Source of the DNA: an uncultured Erysipelotrichaceae bacterium
GTDB lineage: Bacteria; Bacillota_I; Bacilli_A; Erysipelotrichales; Erysipelotrichaceae
Length of the DNA: 8,139 nucleotides
Direction: 5' to 3'
NCBI GenBank assembly: GCA_902766675.1
Contig: CACXEN010000245.1
Coordinates: 1-8,139 of the forward strand
Position 1 is the stretch's first letter; each line of letters starts with the position of its first letter. The notes under the pieces are model-generated. The model saw only the letters and a program-made list of their open reading frames with translations, ran no database searches and had not been told where the DNA came from. Shown here one piece after another: positions 1-6,869 of the stretch. A program made the translations under genes and the position numbers.

Positions 1-214
1 CTTCCCCATCACCAAACGGACGGGTAAAAGCCATCAATTTGCTCATATTCTTTGGAAAGTATTTCTTCCAAGGCGTATCCAGATTCTCCGGATAATCCAT
101 GGCAAATACCGCCACCTCATGCCCATGCGCCTTCAGCAGCTTTTCCAGATTGAGCATATAAATACAATCACCGCCACGGCGGTAATAAAACTTATTTGCT
201 AATAAAATCTTCAT
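1..214 (-). CDS. Glycosyltransferase, family 4-like, N-terminal part only (cut by window edge)
   Basis: This is the first 71 codons of a glycosyltransferase whose remainder lies beyond position 1. The start reads MKILLANKFYYRRGGDCIYM, followed by a helix (LEKLLKAHGHEVAVFAM) and then TPWKKYF. This is the usual opening of GT-B fold (GT4-type) enzymes: a first beta strand, a loop with paired glycines (GG) and a helix that precedes the next strand. By family it would transfer a sugar from a nucleotide-sugar onto a lipid-linked polysaccharide intermediate on the cytoplasmic face of the inner membrane. I chose ATG at 214 rather than the adjacent in-frame ATG at 217, because the decayed paralogue at 3627 aligns from the equivalent codon. 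Base composition is distinctive: 59 of 120 bases in 61-180 are G or C, against 20 of 60 in 1201-1260 of the neighbouring gene. The acceptor and donor sugars cannot be inferred. Confidence 0.8.
   Translation of the reverse strand, partial: MKILLANKFYYRRGGDCIYMLNLEKLLKAHGHEVAVFAMDYPENLDTPWKKYFPKNMSKLMAFTRPFGDGE
108..177. repeat. Pair of 8-bp direct repeats inside the glycosyltransferase start
   Basis: The octamer ACCGCCAC (GTGGCGGT on the coding strand) occurs at 108-115 and again at 170-177, 62 bp apart. The decayed copy of this gene (3458-3627) has only one equivalent octamer, at 3583-3590, and lacks the sequence between the two. The repeats therefore mark the likely endpoints of the deletion in that copy. 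Confidence 0.6.
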
Positions 215-244
215 CATTCTTAAATCAAAAATTCTTTTTAAATA

Positions 245-1525
245 TTACACAGGCTCACATCCTGTCAGTCCCCAATGTCTCCAAAAGAAAGCATATGGGC
301 ACAACTTTGTCTCCCCTACCTTTTTCCAAGGTGCAGTATTACAAAGTTCATTCGGAGTCGATTCTAGAGAATCATTACACCAAGTTAACAGACCACAAGG
401 TTTGTTTCCCTCAAGAAACAGTTTATAAATCTCTTTTAAAGCTGCATACATCTCGACAGACTCACCTTCCTGCATTCCATCATATGGCAACTTAAAGTAA
501 TGATTATTAGCATTAACCATCAAAGGACTACCTATTCTTGCCACAGTATATCCCCAGCAATCATTTTTCTTCAAATCATTTTTTCTTGCCATTTTCAGCA
601 AAAAATATCTATCGTTATTGCGCCAATCTCTAGAAAAATCCACCAAGTGATTAATCCATTCATGATAAGATTTTAGACTATCTATTCCCTTTATATAATC
701 CTGTAAACAAGTATCTACTTGATTCAGCAATTTATTATAAGAGTCCTGCCAAGAGGTTACTCTACCATATACACTTTTCACTCTTCGATTATAGAAGTAA
801 TCGTAAATACTTTCAGGTGTATCAAATAGCAGTTTTCCCTCTCCCACCAGTTTCATGATATTGACAAAACATAATCCTGGATTAGAATTTTGCAAAGACA
901 TATCACAAAGAGCTAAAACTCTCAATAAATCATTTCCGAATTTTGCATCATAATAAATAGCTACTAGTTCTGCTGCTCGATAAGGATAATCTGGAGATGA
1001 TACATATGCATTAGGCGAGCACAATCGCTCCAAGATATATGCCATACTTTCCATAATAGCAATAGCACCAAATGACCTCATATTATCATTTTGGTTCAGT
1101 ACAATGTTTTTTATTTCACTAATTGGAGGATTAGAAATAAAATCATCAGCCAAATCATCTGACCATTCATCTACAGAATGTACTAAATAAAAAGAAGATT
1201 CTTCAGAATCCCCATTAGTAAGTCTGCATATTTTCTGATTTAGCAAAACGTTGTCTTTATTATCTCTTATCATATAAGGTACTTGGAATTGCAAATTTCC
1301 TTTTACCCTATTTACGACACTATGAAGGTACTCGCTTTGAACATATAAGTTATTCAATCCATAAAATGTAGTTATATCTTGAAGAAAATGTATATATTCA
1401 TGAAACAATACGGTTGCATCGCCATCAGACATTTGATTGATAGTCATATCATCATCGCGAGTAGCAACATGCATTTCAAAAAATGTTGGAATATAAGAGC
1501 CCAACAATGTTTTTAATATAGTCAT
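245..1525 (-). CDS. Putative zinc metalloprotease (HExxH protein), partner of the upstream nuclease-like gene
   Basis: This is a 426-aa protein I cannot assign to a named family. Residues 42-46 read HEYIH, a HExxH zinc-binding and catalytic motif, in the context FHEYIHFLQDITTFYGL. A second helix at about 152-166 (GAIAIMESMAYILE) carries E159, well placed to be the third, glutamate zinc ligand of a gluzincin-type enzyme. The middle is mostly helical. The C-terminus is rich in aromatic residues and has three cysteines (C383, C395, C409) ending in LCPYAFFWRHWGL, which looks like a conserved structural or metal-binding end. I see no signal peptide and no membrane helix, so it is probably cytoplasmic. 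It starts 11 bp after the stop of the 597-aa gene and is almost certainly cotranscribed with it. The ATG at 1525 gives a sensible N-terminus. Protease activity is inferred from the motif; the substrate is unknown, and the partner protein is one candidate. Confidence 0.72.
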   Translation of the reverse strand: MTILKTLLGSYIPTFFEMHVATRDDDMTINQMSDGDATVLFHEYIHFLQDITTFYGLNNLYVQSEYLHSVVNRVKGNLQFQVPYMIRDNKDNVLLNQKICRLTNGDSEESSFYLVHSVDEWSDDLADDFISNPPISEIKNIVLNQNDNMRSFGAIAIMESMAYILERLCSPNAYVSSPDYPYRAAELVAIYYDAKFGNDLLRVLALCDMSLQNSNPGLCFVNIMKLVGEGKLLFDTPESIYDYFYNRRVKSVYGRVTSWQDSYNKLLNQVDTCLQDYIKGIDSLKSYHEWINHLVDFSRDWRNNDRYFLLKMARKNDLKKNDCWGYTVARIGSPLMVNANNHYFKLPYDGMQEGESVEMYAALKEIYKLFLEGNKPCGLLTWCNDSLESTPNELCNTAPWKKVGETKLCPYAFFWRHWGLTGCEPV

Positions 1526-1536
1526 ATTAGTAAAAA

Positions 1537-3330
1537 TTACTTTAAGTCAGAATAAAATTTCCATATCGGATAACGCTTCAAATTCTCCACATCATCCTTA
1601 CATAAATCCAAACAATGATTAAATGTATCTTTTTCTCCTAATAAAAGGGACACCCCAACCTTGGTCATAGGCATAACAGTTTCGTCTAACAACAATTTCC
1701 TCAACCCTTCAATACATTCATCAGTTAAACAACCTCGACGTTTTAATATCTGACAATAATTGACAAAGTGCATAACACCCTTTTCGCCAGTGGATTCAGA
1801 TTTACTTAGCCATTCATTCAACTTCTTTGCATATGCCAAGATATTATCCCTTTTTATTTGCTCCGTTTCATCCAAAGAATCATAGGCATTCAACATAGCA
1901 AGCAAATCCAGATTAGCCATATCATATATATGAGGATTCCTGCCTATCAAGATACCATACGAATCAATTTGCTTGTCGAATGGGATATTGTCACATTTAC
2001 TCCACAAATTGTTATTTTGTAAGTATGAGAAAGGACTTGACTCATAATGTTTGCCTGCCTCAAACTGATATTTTATATCAATTCTCCCATCAAAGAAATC
2101 GCCGAAAAAGGAATTACCATCTTTATCTACGCTCTCCCAAAGAAGTAAATTTAGATTACCTATTTCAGCAAGGGTCAAAGTACTTTCAGAATGTCCAATT
2201 CTTATGGGCTTACCCATTTCGATAGTGGCTATCAGAACTTCTATTAAATCATTCTGCTCCTTATCTATTTTAGATAAGTCAAGAGGCTTCGTAACATGAA
2301 GTAAGTCTAAGACATGCTTTAATTGTCTTAATGCTATCAATCGCTGCCCACATTCCTGGATAATTTCTGGTTCATTTACTTTTAGCTTAATTTCAACTCC
2401 ACCTAACTTTACTTTTCCTTCCTTGTCTAGAGCCATCAAAAATTCCATCTGATGCATACTCTCATCCAAGAAGTCAGAACTAACCTTGAAAGATGCCGTG
2501 CTATTCTTACCTTGTTGATTGATTGGAAAAGACAATGTCAACACATTTCCGACATTAACAACAAGATTACCATCCTTAATTTCATTACAGAATTGATTAT
2601 AAAAAATCCTTTCTCCTACAACCACATCAAGATTCGCCACATTCGTAAAAGAGAAGTTCATCTCTCCAGAAATAGGAATTTCTATGCCTAAATCCTTATC
2701 AACCTGTGCATACATATAAGAATCATGCGAAGATAAAAACCCCATGCAATCAGCAGGACTCATATTGGCTAAAGGCATAACAAAAGAGAAGTTATTCACT
2801 TTTCGCTTTCTTGCATCTTCCAATGTTAACGATTTCATTCCAGAATAGCTAATTTGCTTTCTGCTATCTCCTATAAAGACACGAAGTATTGACTCAAAAC
2901 TCTCCAATGATTCAGGAAAAGGTTTCATCTTTACTGCAATAGTCTTTTGTTTATCCTTACCTTTAAGAAGATTTTTGATTGTCTCTGGCAAAAGATTCCT
3001 ATAATAAAGAAGAGTATCTTTACTATCTTCTTTCATTTGGCAAACTATATAAACTGTCGGATCGGCAAGATAAGCTTTTAAGTCAGTTACATCTATATTG
3101 TATTTAAACTTTTCTTTCTTAAATGAATGTACAAGCTTACCTTTAATCTGCAAAGGAACACGCCCCAGAAAAGATTTTTTATCTTTCTGAGAATCTTTGT
3201 ATAGATTAACGTACCCATCCCAAAATGGTTCCTTGTCATTTTCGGCTATAAACTGAGAGATAACCTTACTTCCCCATATATAGTTTTTCAATGCTAAGAT
3301 AGCTTTTTCTTCTATGTCTTTAGATGTCAT
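1537..3330 (-). CDS. Large protein with N-terminal DUF4365-like PD-(D/E)xK nuclease signature
   Basis: This is a 597-aa protein that is probably cytoplasmic, with no signal peptide or membrane helix. The N-terminal ~160 residues have the layout of a restriction-endonuclease-like fold: an acidic first helix (E7/E8), D38 in EPFWDGYVNLY, then a strand with Q61-I-K63 in VPLQIKGK, followed by a strand TVYIVCQM. D...QxK is the catalytic signature of the DUF4365/Mrr-like PD-(D/E)xK group. Residues of about 165-325 are beta-rich, about 325-360 helical, and about 475-597 form a helical C-terminal region that could be a sensor or interaction part. It is the first gene of a two-gene unit with the HExxH protein downstream. 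About 300 bp of decayed sequence lies upstream and could hold its own promoter. Nuclease assignment is by motif only; a catalytically dead member or a general nucleic-acid-binding protein is possible. I do not recognise it as part of a named defence system. Confidence 0.7.
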   Translation of the reverse strand: MTSKDIEEKAILALKNYIWGSKVISQFIAENDKEPFWDGYVNLYKDSQKDKKSFLGRVPLQIKGKLVHSFKKEKFKYNIDVTDLKAYLADPTVYIVCQMKEDSKDTLLYYRNLLPETIKNLLKGKDKQKTIAVKMKPFPESLESFESILRVFIGDSRKQISYSGMKSLTLEDARKRKVNNFSFVMPLANMSPADCMGFLSSHDSYMYAQVDKDLGIEIPISGEMNFSFTNVANLDVVVGERIFYNQFCNEIKDGNLVVNVGNVLTLSFPINQQGKNSTASFKVSSDFLDESMHQMEFLMALDKEGKVKLGGVEIKLKVNEPEIIQECGQRLIALRQLKHVLDLLHVTKPLDLSKIDKEQNDLIEVLIATIEMGKPIRIGHSESTLTLAEIGNLNLLLWESVDKDGNSFFGDFFDGRIDIKYQFEAGKHYESSPFSYLQNNNLWSKCDNIPFDKQIDSYGILIGRNPHIYDMANLDLLAMLNAYDSLDETEQIKRDNILAYAKKLNEWLSKSESTGEKGVMHFVNYCQILKRRGCLTDECIEGLRKLLLDETVMPMTKVGVSLLLGEKDTFNHCLDLCKDDVENLKRYPIWKFYSDLK

Positions 3331-3381
3331 ATATATCAGCTTTTATATATTTCACATTGAAACATAAGTAATTCCATTAGC

Positions 3382-3389
3382 CAAATCTA
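3382..3389 (-). promoter_or_regulatory. Possible Bacteroides-type -7 element upstream of the nuclease-like gene
   Basis: On the minus strand this reads TAGATTTG, an exact match to the Bacteroidales -7 consensus TAnnTTTG. It lies about 50 bp before the start codon at 3330, in non-coding sequence. No TTTG element is seen at the usual spacing of about 19-21 bp upstream; the nearest TTTG is only 9 bp away. A short AT-rich match like this can arise by chance. It is offered because the 597-aa gene is separated from the upstream genes and needs either its own promoter or read-through. Confidence 0.25.
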
Positions 3390-3482
3390 CATTAAGAACA
3401 AATCATATTTATCTATATCTGTCCATTCCTCCTTAGCCACGTTCTTACAACCTTTCTTTACAGTCTTTTGAAATTCCCAAGG
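3387..3482 (-). pseudogene. Short open fragment of unknown origin next to the broken glycosyltransferase
   Basis: After a TGA at 3485-3483 an open frame of 31 codons runs from 3482 to a TAG at 3387. It begins PWEFQKTVKKGC and ends DKYDLFLM. It has no start codon near its beginning and lies in a different frame from the glycosyltransferase remnant. It could be a leftover of a gene that once followed or was fused to the remnant, or simply chance. I do not recognise the family. Confidence 0.25.
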
Positions 3483-3627
3483 TCATCCAACATCTTTTTG
3501 AACTTAGCCTTCAACGTGCTCGGGGTCTGCGAGAAGTATTTCTTCCATGGGGCACATTTTATTATCAGATTCCATAGTAGACACCGCTACGGCGACAATA
3601 AAACTTATTTGCTAATAAAATTTTCAT
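3458..3627 (-). pseudogene. Decayed N-terminus of a glycosyltransferase, paralogue of the gene at 1-214
   Basis: The first 15 codons (MKILLANKFYCRRSG) match the intact gene at 41 of 45 bases. The frame then hits TGA at 3567-3565 after 20 codons. About 20 codons present in the intact gene are missing, and the match resumes in another frame: VAV, then, after one more frame change, WKKYF, which includes 14 identical bases (3534-3547 against 57-70). The stretch continues as SQTPSTLKAKFKKML and ends at TAA 3460-3458. The pattern fits a deletion between the short repeats described at 108-177, plus smaller indels. No catalytic part of the enzyme survives. The start codon lies only 4 bp after the stop of the 238-aa gene, so the ancestral gene was probably the next gene of that operon. 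Its higher GC content agrees with the intact copy. Confidence 0.8.
3597..3621. repeat. 25-bp direct repeat, mate at 184-208
   Basis: The 25 bases 3597-3621 are identical to 184-208. They cover codons 3-11 of the intact glycosyltransferase and the same part of its decayed paralogue. The two copies flank the whole cassette of 597-aa and 426-aa genes. This homology could allow recombination that removes the cassette and fuses the 238-aa gene directly to the intact glycosyltransferase. Confidence 0.8.
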
Positions 3628-3631
3628 AGAA

Positions 3632-4348
3632 TCATTTAAGATTGCCAGTACCTACAAGTATTTTTTCTTTCAACTTCGAAATAATTCTATTTTCCGTTCT
3701 GAGCGCTAAATCTATTTCAAAATCAGGAATGGATGCATTATCATGCAATATTTTATTTCTGAGATATAAGACACTAGAAATATCATCAGAAGAAATATCT
3801 TCTTTACATATATCAAGGAGTATTGGCAATATACTCTGTATGGTATTAACTCTCATAGGAGACATCGAGTTTACAAGATTTTCTATTTCGCTCCATTTAT
3901 GAACAATCATATATTGCTTGTTTAACTTATTAGAATTCTCTGTAGCAAACAGGTGCCTACTTTTATTAACGAAGATTCCAAAAATAGCAAAACATGCAGA
4001 TACTGCCAATCCCATAATCATTACAAATTGCCCCAAATCTTTATCTGGCCTAAAATTTGTATTTTGTACAAAGAAAATCACGCTGCCACATACAGTATAA
4101 AGTAATCCTGTTAACACTCCTAGATATACTAATCTCCTGCCTTTAAAATACACTCTTTTACTAGAAACATTGTTGTTTCTTAAAATATTAGCCAAAGCCT
4201 CATCTATGGATTTTTGTGATATACCCTCTTCATCACTCTTTTTAGAAAGCATATAAGCTTCATGAAGCAAATCTAAACGAAAGCTATTTACACATTCGTC
4301 CAAATATTCTTTATCTAAAGGATCTATCTTATAATTATTTATTTCCAT
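3632..4348 (-). CDS. Two-helix membrane protein with C-terminal HEPN-like RNxxxH motif
   Basis: This is a 238-aa protein of unknown function. Residues 1-58 form a helical domain whose segment LHEAYMLSKKSDEEGISQKS, followed by IDEAL, resembles the second half of a histone-like helix-strand-helix unit. A basic patch (K64-R72) precedes two membrane helices at about 73-94 and 107-127, so both ends should face the cytoplasm. The C-terminal ~100 residues are helical and contain LRNKILHD: R197-N-K-I-L-H202 matches the R-x4-6-H motif of HEPN RNases, and the following IDLALRTEN helix fits that fold. Its start lies inside the end of the 132-aa gene (14-bp overlap), indicating translational coupling. 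The pair probably acts together at the inner membrane. HEPN identity is a motif-level inference; the motif also occurs in non-catalytic HEPN relatives. A role in polysaccharide export cannot be excluded. Confidence 0.65.
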   Translation of the reverse strand: MEINNYKIDPLDKEYLDECVNSFRLDLLHEAYMLSKKSDEEGISQKSIDEALANILRNNNVSSKRVYFKGRRLVYLGVLTGLLYTVCGSVIFFVQNTNFRPDKDLGQFVMIMGLAVSACFAIFGIFVNKSRHLFATENSNKLNKQYMIVHKWSEIENLVNSMSPMRVNTIQSILPILLDICKEDISSDDISSVLYLRNKILHDNASIPDFEIDLALRTENRIISKLKEKILVGTGNLK

Positions 4349-4733
4349 CTTTTATTATTGTTAAAGTTGTAGTTATTAATAAAACTCCCAAGCTAAACAT
4401 GAAAGCATACAATCTCATTGGCTCATCCTTAAATTTGTCCTCATCAAATAACCAACCAGAAAACCAGCCAGTAATAGACATGAGAAGATAGCAAGTATAC
4501 CACCATTTTGACTTTTTAGGTTTTTGATTTATTTTCGACAATATACCAGCTGCACTTACATCAGACTGAGTCACTTCAGAAGTTGAAGTAGGCAGACGTC
4601 TTCCAGCCTCTATACGATTAGCTTCCTCTGCCAAACTGTCCGCTATGGTGTCTAATTGCCTTTTCAGTTCATTTTTAGCCTCTGGACTATAATGAACCAA
4701 TCTTGCTTCATTAATTTCTATTGTTATATTCAT
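4335..4733 (-). CDS. Small two-helix membrane protein, partner of the 238-aa protein
   Basis: This is a 132-aa protein of unknown function. Residues 1-45 (beginning MNITIEINEARLVHYSPEAK) form a charged, mostly helical soluble domain. A polar stretch follows (TSTSEVTQSDVSAA), then a basic linker (KPKKSK). Two membrane helices lie at about 77-96 and 106-127, ending in a short KDGNK tail. The order (helical domain, TQSDV-type segment, basic linker, two membrane helices) parallels the first 130 residues of its neighbour, suggesting the two are distant relatives or assemble together. The ATG overlaps the stop of the pyruvyl transferase gene by 4 bp (ATGA), and its 3' end overlaps the next gene by 14 bp, so it should be translated as part of the same unit. 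Nothing in it suggests an enzyme. Confidence 0.68.
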   Translation of the reverse strand: MNITIEINEARLVHYSPEAKNELKRQLDTIADSLAEEANRIEAGRRLPTSTSEVTQSDVSAAGILSKINQKPKKSKWWYTCYLLMSITGWFSGWLFDEDKFKDEPMRLYAFMFSLGVLLITTTLTIIKDGNK

Positions 4734-5866
4734 TGTTTTATAAAACTTGAATTTTGTATCATACTTCTAATCACTTCAAGTGATTTTCTTCTTTCAACCT
4801 CCAGCAATTCATTGACTTTACCATAATCAATCACCTTATCTACCAATGAGTAGTCATTAAAGTCACATAAAATTCTATCAGATAACCCTGTCAATTCAAG
4901 GATGCTTTGATTTCTTGTACCAGTAGCGTTATTTGGAAGAATCTCAATGAATTGCTTTCCAAAGTTTATAGAGAAACAAGTACCATGAAAAGAATCCGTT
5001 ACTATACATGAGGCATTGGCTACTAGCGACAAGAACTCACTTAAATCTGGGCTACAGATAAACTTGCCTCCGCGCAAAGCTTGGTGTAACATTGGGTTCA
5101 CTCTTAGCAATTCCATGCCAGTATGCTTTGCCAACCTCTTTGCATAGCCAGACAACTTCGGATCATTATGAATCTGATACACCAATATATAGTTCTTGTT
5201 GGCATATTTTTGAGAATCATGCTTTGATACTAATAAGTCCTTCCAAGTTTTGCTATCAAGAAGCAACGTTGGATCCAAAACCTGACCTAAGCAATTATCC
5301 AACCCCCATTCTTCAAGCAAAGAAACTGCAGATTTCTCTCTAACAGCAATTTTATCATACTCACTAAGCATTTTCTTGTAAGCCACAACAGTACTCTCAT
5401 CAAACTTCGTTTTGCCAAAACTTGCAGCATAAGCTAATTTACGAGAGTCTTTACCTACAAACTGCAAAAAATAAGCACTATCATAGACACCATTCATCAT
5501 TGGTCCCCAAACTTGGTCACTACCTGTTATGAAAGCATCTGCCGATATTTTTTTCAAATCCACATGAGAAGAACATCTTGAAGTCATTTTCAAGTATTTC
5601 TTTCTCATTCTATCAAAACGAACCAGAGCAAATTTCTCTATAGGATATCTTATAGCAATGTAAGCTAGCTTTTTCAAAGGATTGCCAAAACCAGCCTTGC
5701 AATTTACCTGAGTCAACACACCCTTTAATCCTCTTTCATCGGGACGCTGATAATCAATTATCGAGCAATCGTGCCCTAGTCCTTCTATTGTCTTGACCGT
5801 TGCTATAGACTGAAGCAATGATCCATAATTAGAAGGACTATGGCGGGTTATAACTTTTACATTCAT
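4730..5866 (-). CDS. Polysaccharide pyruvyl transferase family protein (WcaK/CsaB-like)
   Basis: This is a complete 378-aa protein, typical length for the family. Family hallmarks are N13-YGS-LLQS near the N-terminus, TGSDQVW at 114-120, an inter-domain segment KIAVREKS at about 172-179 followed by LDPT, and the C-terminal DSFHGT at 291-296, leading into NFGKQFIEI. These match a two-domain GT-B-like enzyme that moves a pyruvyl group from phosphoenolpyruvate onto a sugar as a ketal, adding negative charge to a surface polysaccharide. Some family members in Bacteroidales loci may have other activities, so the donor is known only by family. It is cytoplasmic, with no signal peptide. It starts 6 bp after the glycosyltransferase stop and overlaps the 132-aa membrane gene by 4 bp at its end. 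Confidence 0.9.
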   Translation of the reverse strand: MNVKVITRHSPSNYGSLLQSIATVKTIEGLGHDCSIIDYQRPDERGLKGVLTQVNCKAGFGNPLKKLAYIAIRYPIEKFALVRFDRMRKKYLKMTSRCSSHVDLKKISADAFITGSDQVWGPMMNGVYDSAYFLQFVGKDSRKLAYAASFGKTKFDESTVVAYKKMLSEYDKIAVREKSAVSLLEEWGLDNCLGQVLDPTLLLDSKTWKDLLVSKHDSQKYANKNYILVYQIHNDPKLSGYAKRLAKHTGMELLRVNPMLHQALRGGKFICSPDLSEFLSLVANASCIVTDSFHGTCFSINFGKQFIEILPNNATGTRNQSILELTGLSDRILCDFNDYSLVDKVIDYGKVNELLEVERRKSLEVIRSMIQNSSFIKQ

Positions 5867-5872
5867 ACCTCA

Positions 5873-6862
5873 CTACTTCATTATGTCAGCCTTAAATTTT
5901 CTCTCAGCTCTCTTTGCCATAAACTTAGCTACCCAAACTGGCCAAAAATAGGCTGCCATTACATATGCTTTTCTCCGAAAAGGTACGCAAGCATGAACTA
6001 TCGATGAAAAAGCAATTTTTCGAAATTCCTTCTTCGTATCCTTATACAGCTGCTTATATTCACTCGGCATTCCTGCCCATATAATATATTGCATCAGAAA
6101 ATTACAATTAAAACAATGATGCCAGTTAACTGCATGAATAGTCATCGGTGTTCTAACTTCAAGCTTTCTCTCTATGTTTTTAATATTCCAAAGAGCATTG
6201 ATACCATGTTGAACTTCATGCTTAGTTAAACCACTATTGGGATTATTCAAACGATAATTATAGATTTTTCTATGTCCAATAGCTACTTTATTAGAAAATT
6301 GAGCTGCCATTACAGAAAAATACAACCCCTCTCCAAACCAAGGAATATCAAAACATAAATGATGCTTTCGTATTACACTCGTAGTATAAATTTTATTCCA
6401 TGGACCTAATGGGATATTAACATATAGGATATCTGCCATAGCCTGCTCCTTAGAACATATCCTAATATTATCGATTTCATTCTGAATTCGATTACGAGTA
6501 GTAAATACACTATCGGTAGTAGCCATTTCGCAATCATTTTTTTCCATCAAGCCGACCAAATACTCCACACAATCTGATTCAAGCCAATCATCACCATCGG
6601 CAAGCATCAAGTATTCGCCAGTAGCCACTTCCAATCCTTTATTTCTAGCATCACAGCATCCACCATTTTTCTTATGGATAACTAAGATTCTCTTATCCTT
6701 CTGCGCATAATCATCACAGATTTTTCCACTATTATCCGGAGACTCGTCATCAACTAAGATCAACTCAAAATTAGTATAAGACTGCCCCAATACAGAATCT
6801 ATCAGTTTAGACAAAAATGCCTCTGATTTATAAACGGGTACAACTATAGAAACTTTCTTCAT
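5873..6862 (-). CDS. Family 2 glycosyltransferase
   Basis: This is a complete 329-aa GT-A fold enzyme. It opens with MKKVSIVVPVYKSEAFLSKL, has the nucleotide-binding LILVDDESPDNSG (D38, D39) and the metal-binding DGDD at 89-92, preceded by the conserved NGGCCDARNKGLEVATGEY. The region PLGPWNKIY and the following IPWFGEGLYFS are typical of the acceptor half in bacterial polysaccharide GT2 enzymes. The C-terminal ~40 residues are aromatic and basic (YFWPVWVAKFMAKRAERKFK), consistent with peripheral attachment to the inner membrane. It would add one sugar to the lipid-linked repeat unit; donor and acceptor cannot be told from sequence. It begins 7 bp after the dehydrogenase stop and lies 6 bp before the pyruvyl transferase, in a tight operon. 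Confidence 0.93.
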   Translation of the reverse strand: MKKVSIVVPVYKSEAFLSKLIDSVLGQSYTNFELILVDDESPDNSGKICDDYAQKDKRILVIHKKNGGCCDARNKGLEVATGEYLMLADGDDWLESDCVEYLVGLMEKNDCEMATTDSVFTTRNRIQNEIDNIRICSKEQAMADILYVNIPLGPWNKIYTTSVIRKHHLCFDIPWFGEGLYFSVMAAQFSNKVAIGHRKIYNYRLNNPNSGLTKHEVQHGINALWNIKNIERKLEVRTPMTIHAVNWHHCFNCNFLMQYIIWAGMPSEYKQLYKDTKKEFRKIAFSSIVHACVPFRRKAYVMAAYFWPVWVAKFMAKRAERKFKADIMK

Positions 6863-6869
6863 TTTATTT

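Noticed and set aside
196..495. 99-codon open frame on the plus strand across the end of the HExxH gene
   Set aside because: It is antisense to the conserved C-terminus of the 426-aa gene and to the start of the glycosyltransferase; no motif supports it.
3329..3350. Inverted AT repeat (ATATAT, 8-bp loop, ATATAT) just before the 597-aa start codon
   Set aside because: The arms are simple alternating AT, which is self-complementary by nature, and the stem would be weak; it is not enough to call an operator or terminator.
3642..4100. Two plus-strand open frames (86 and 60 codons)
   Set aside because: Both are antisense to the 238-aa membrane protein, and their hydrophobic stretches mirror its membrane helices.
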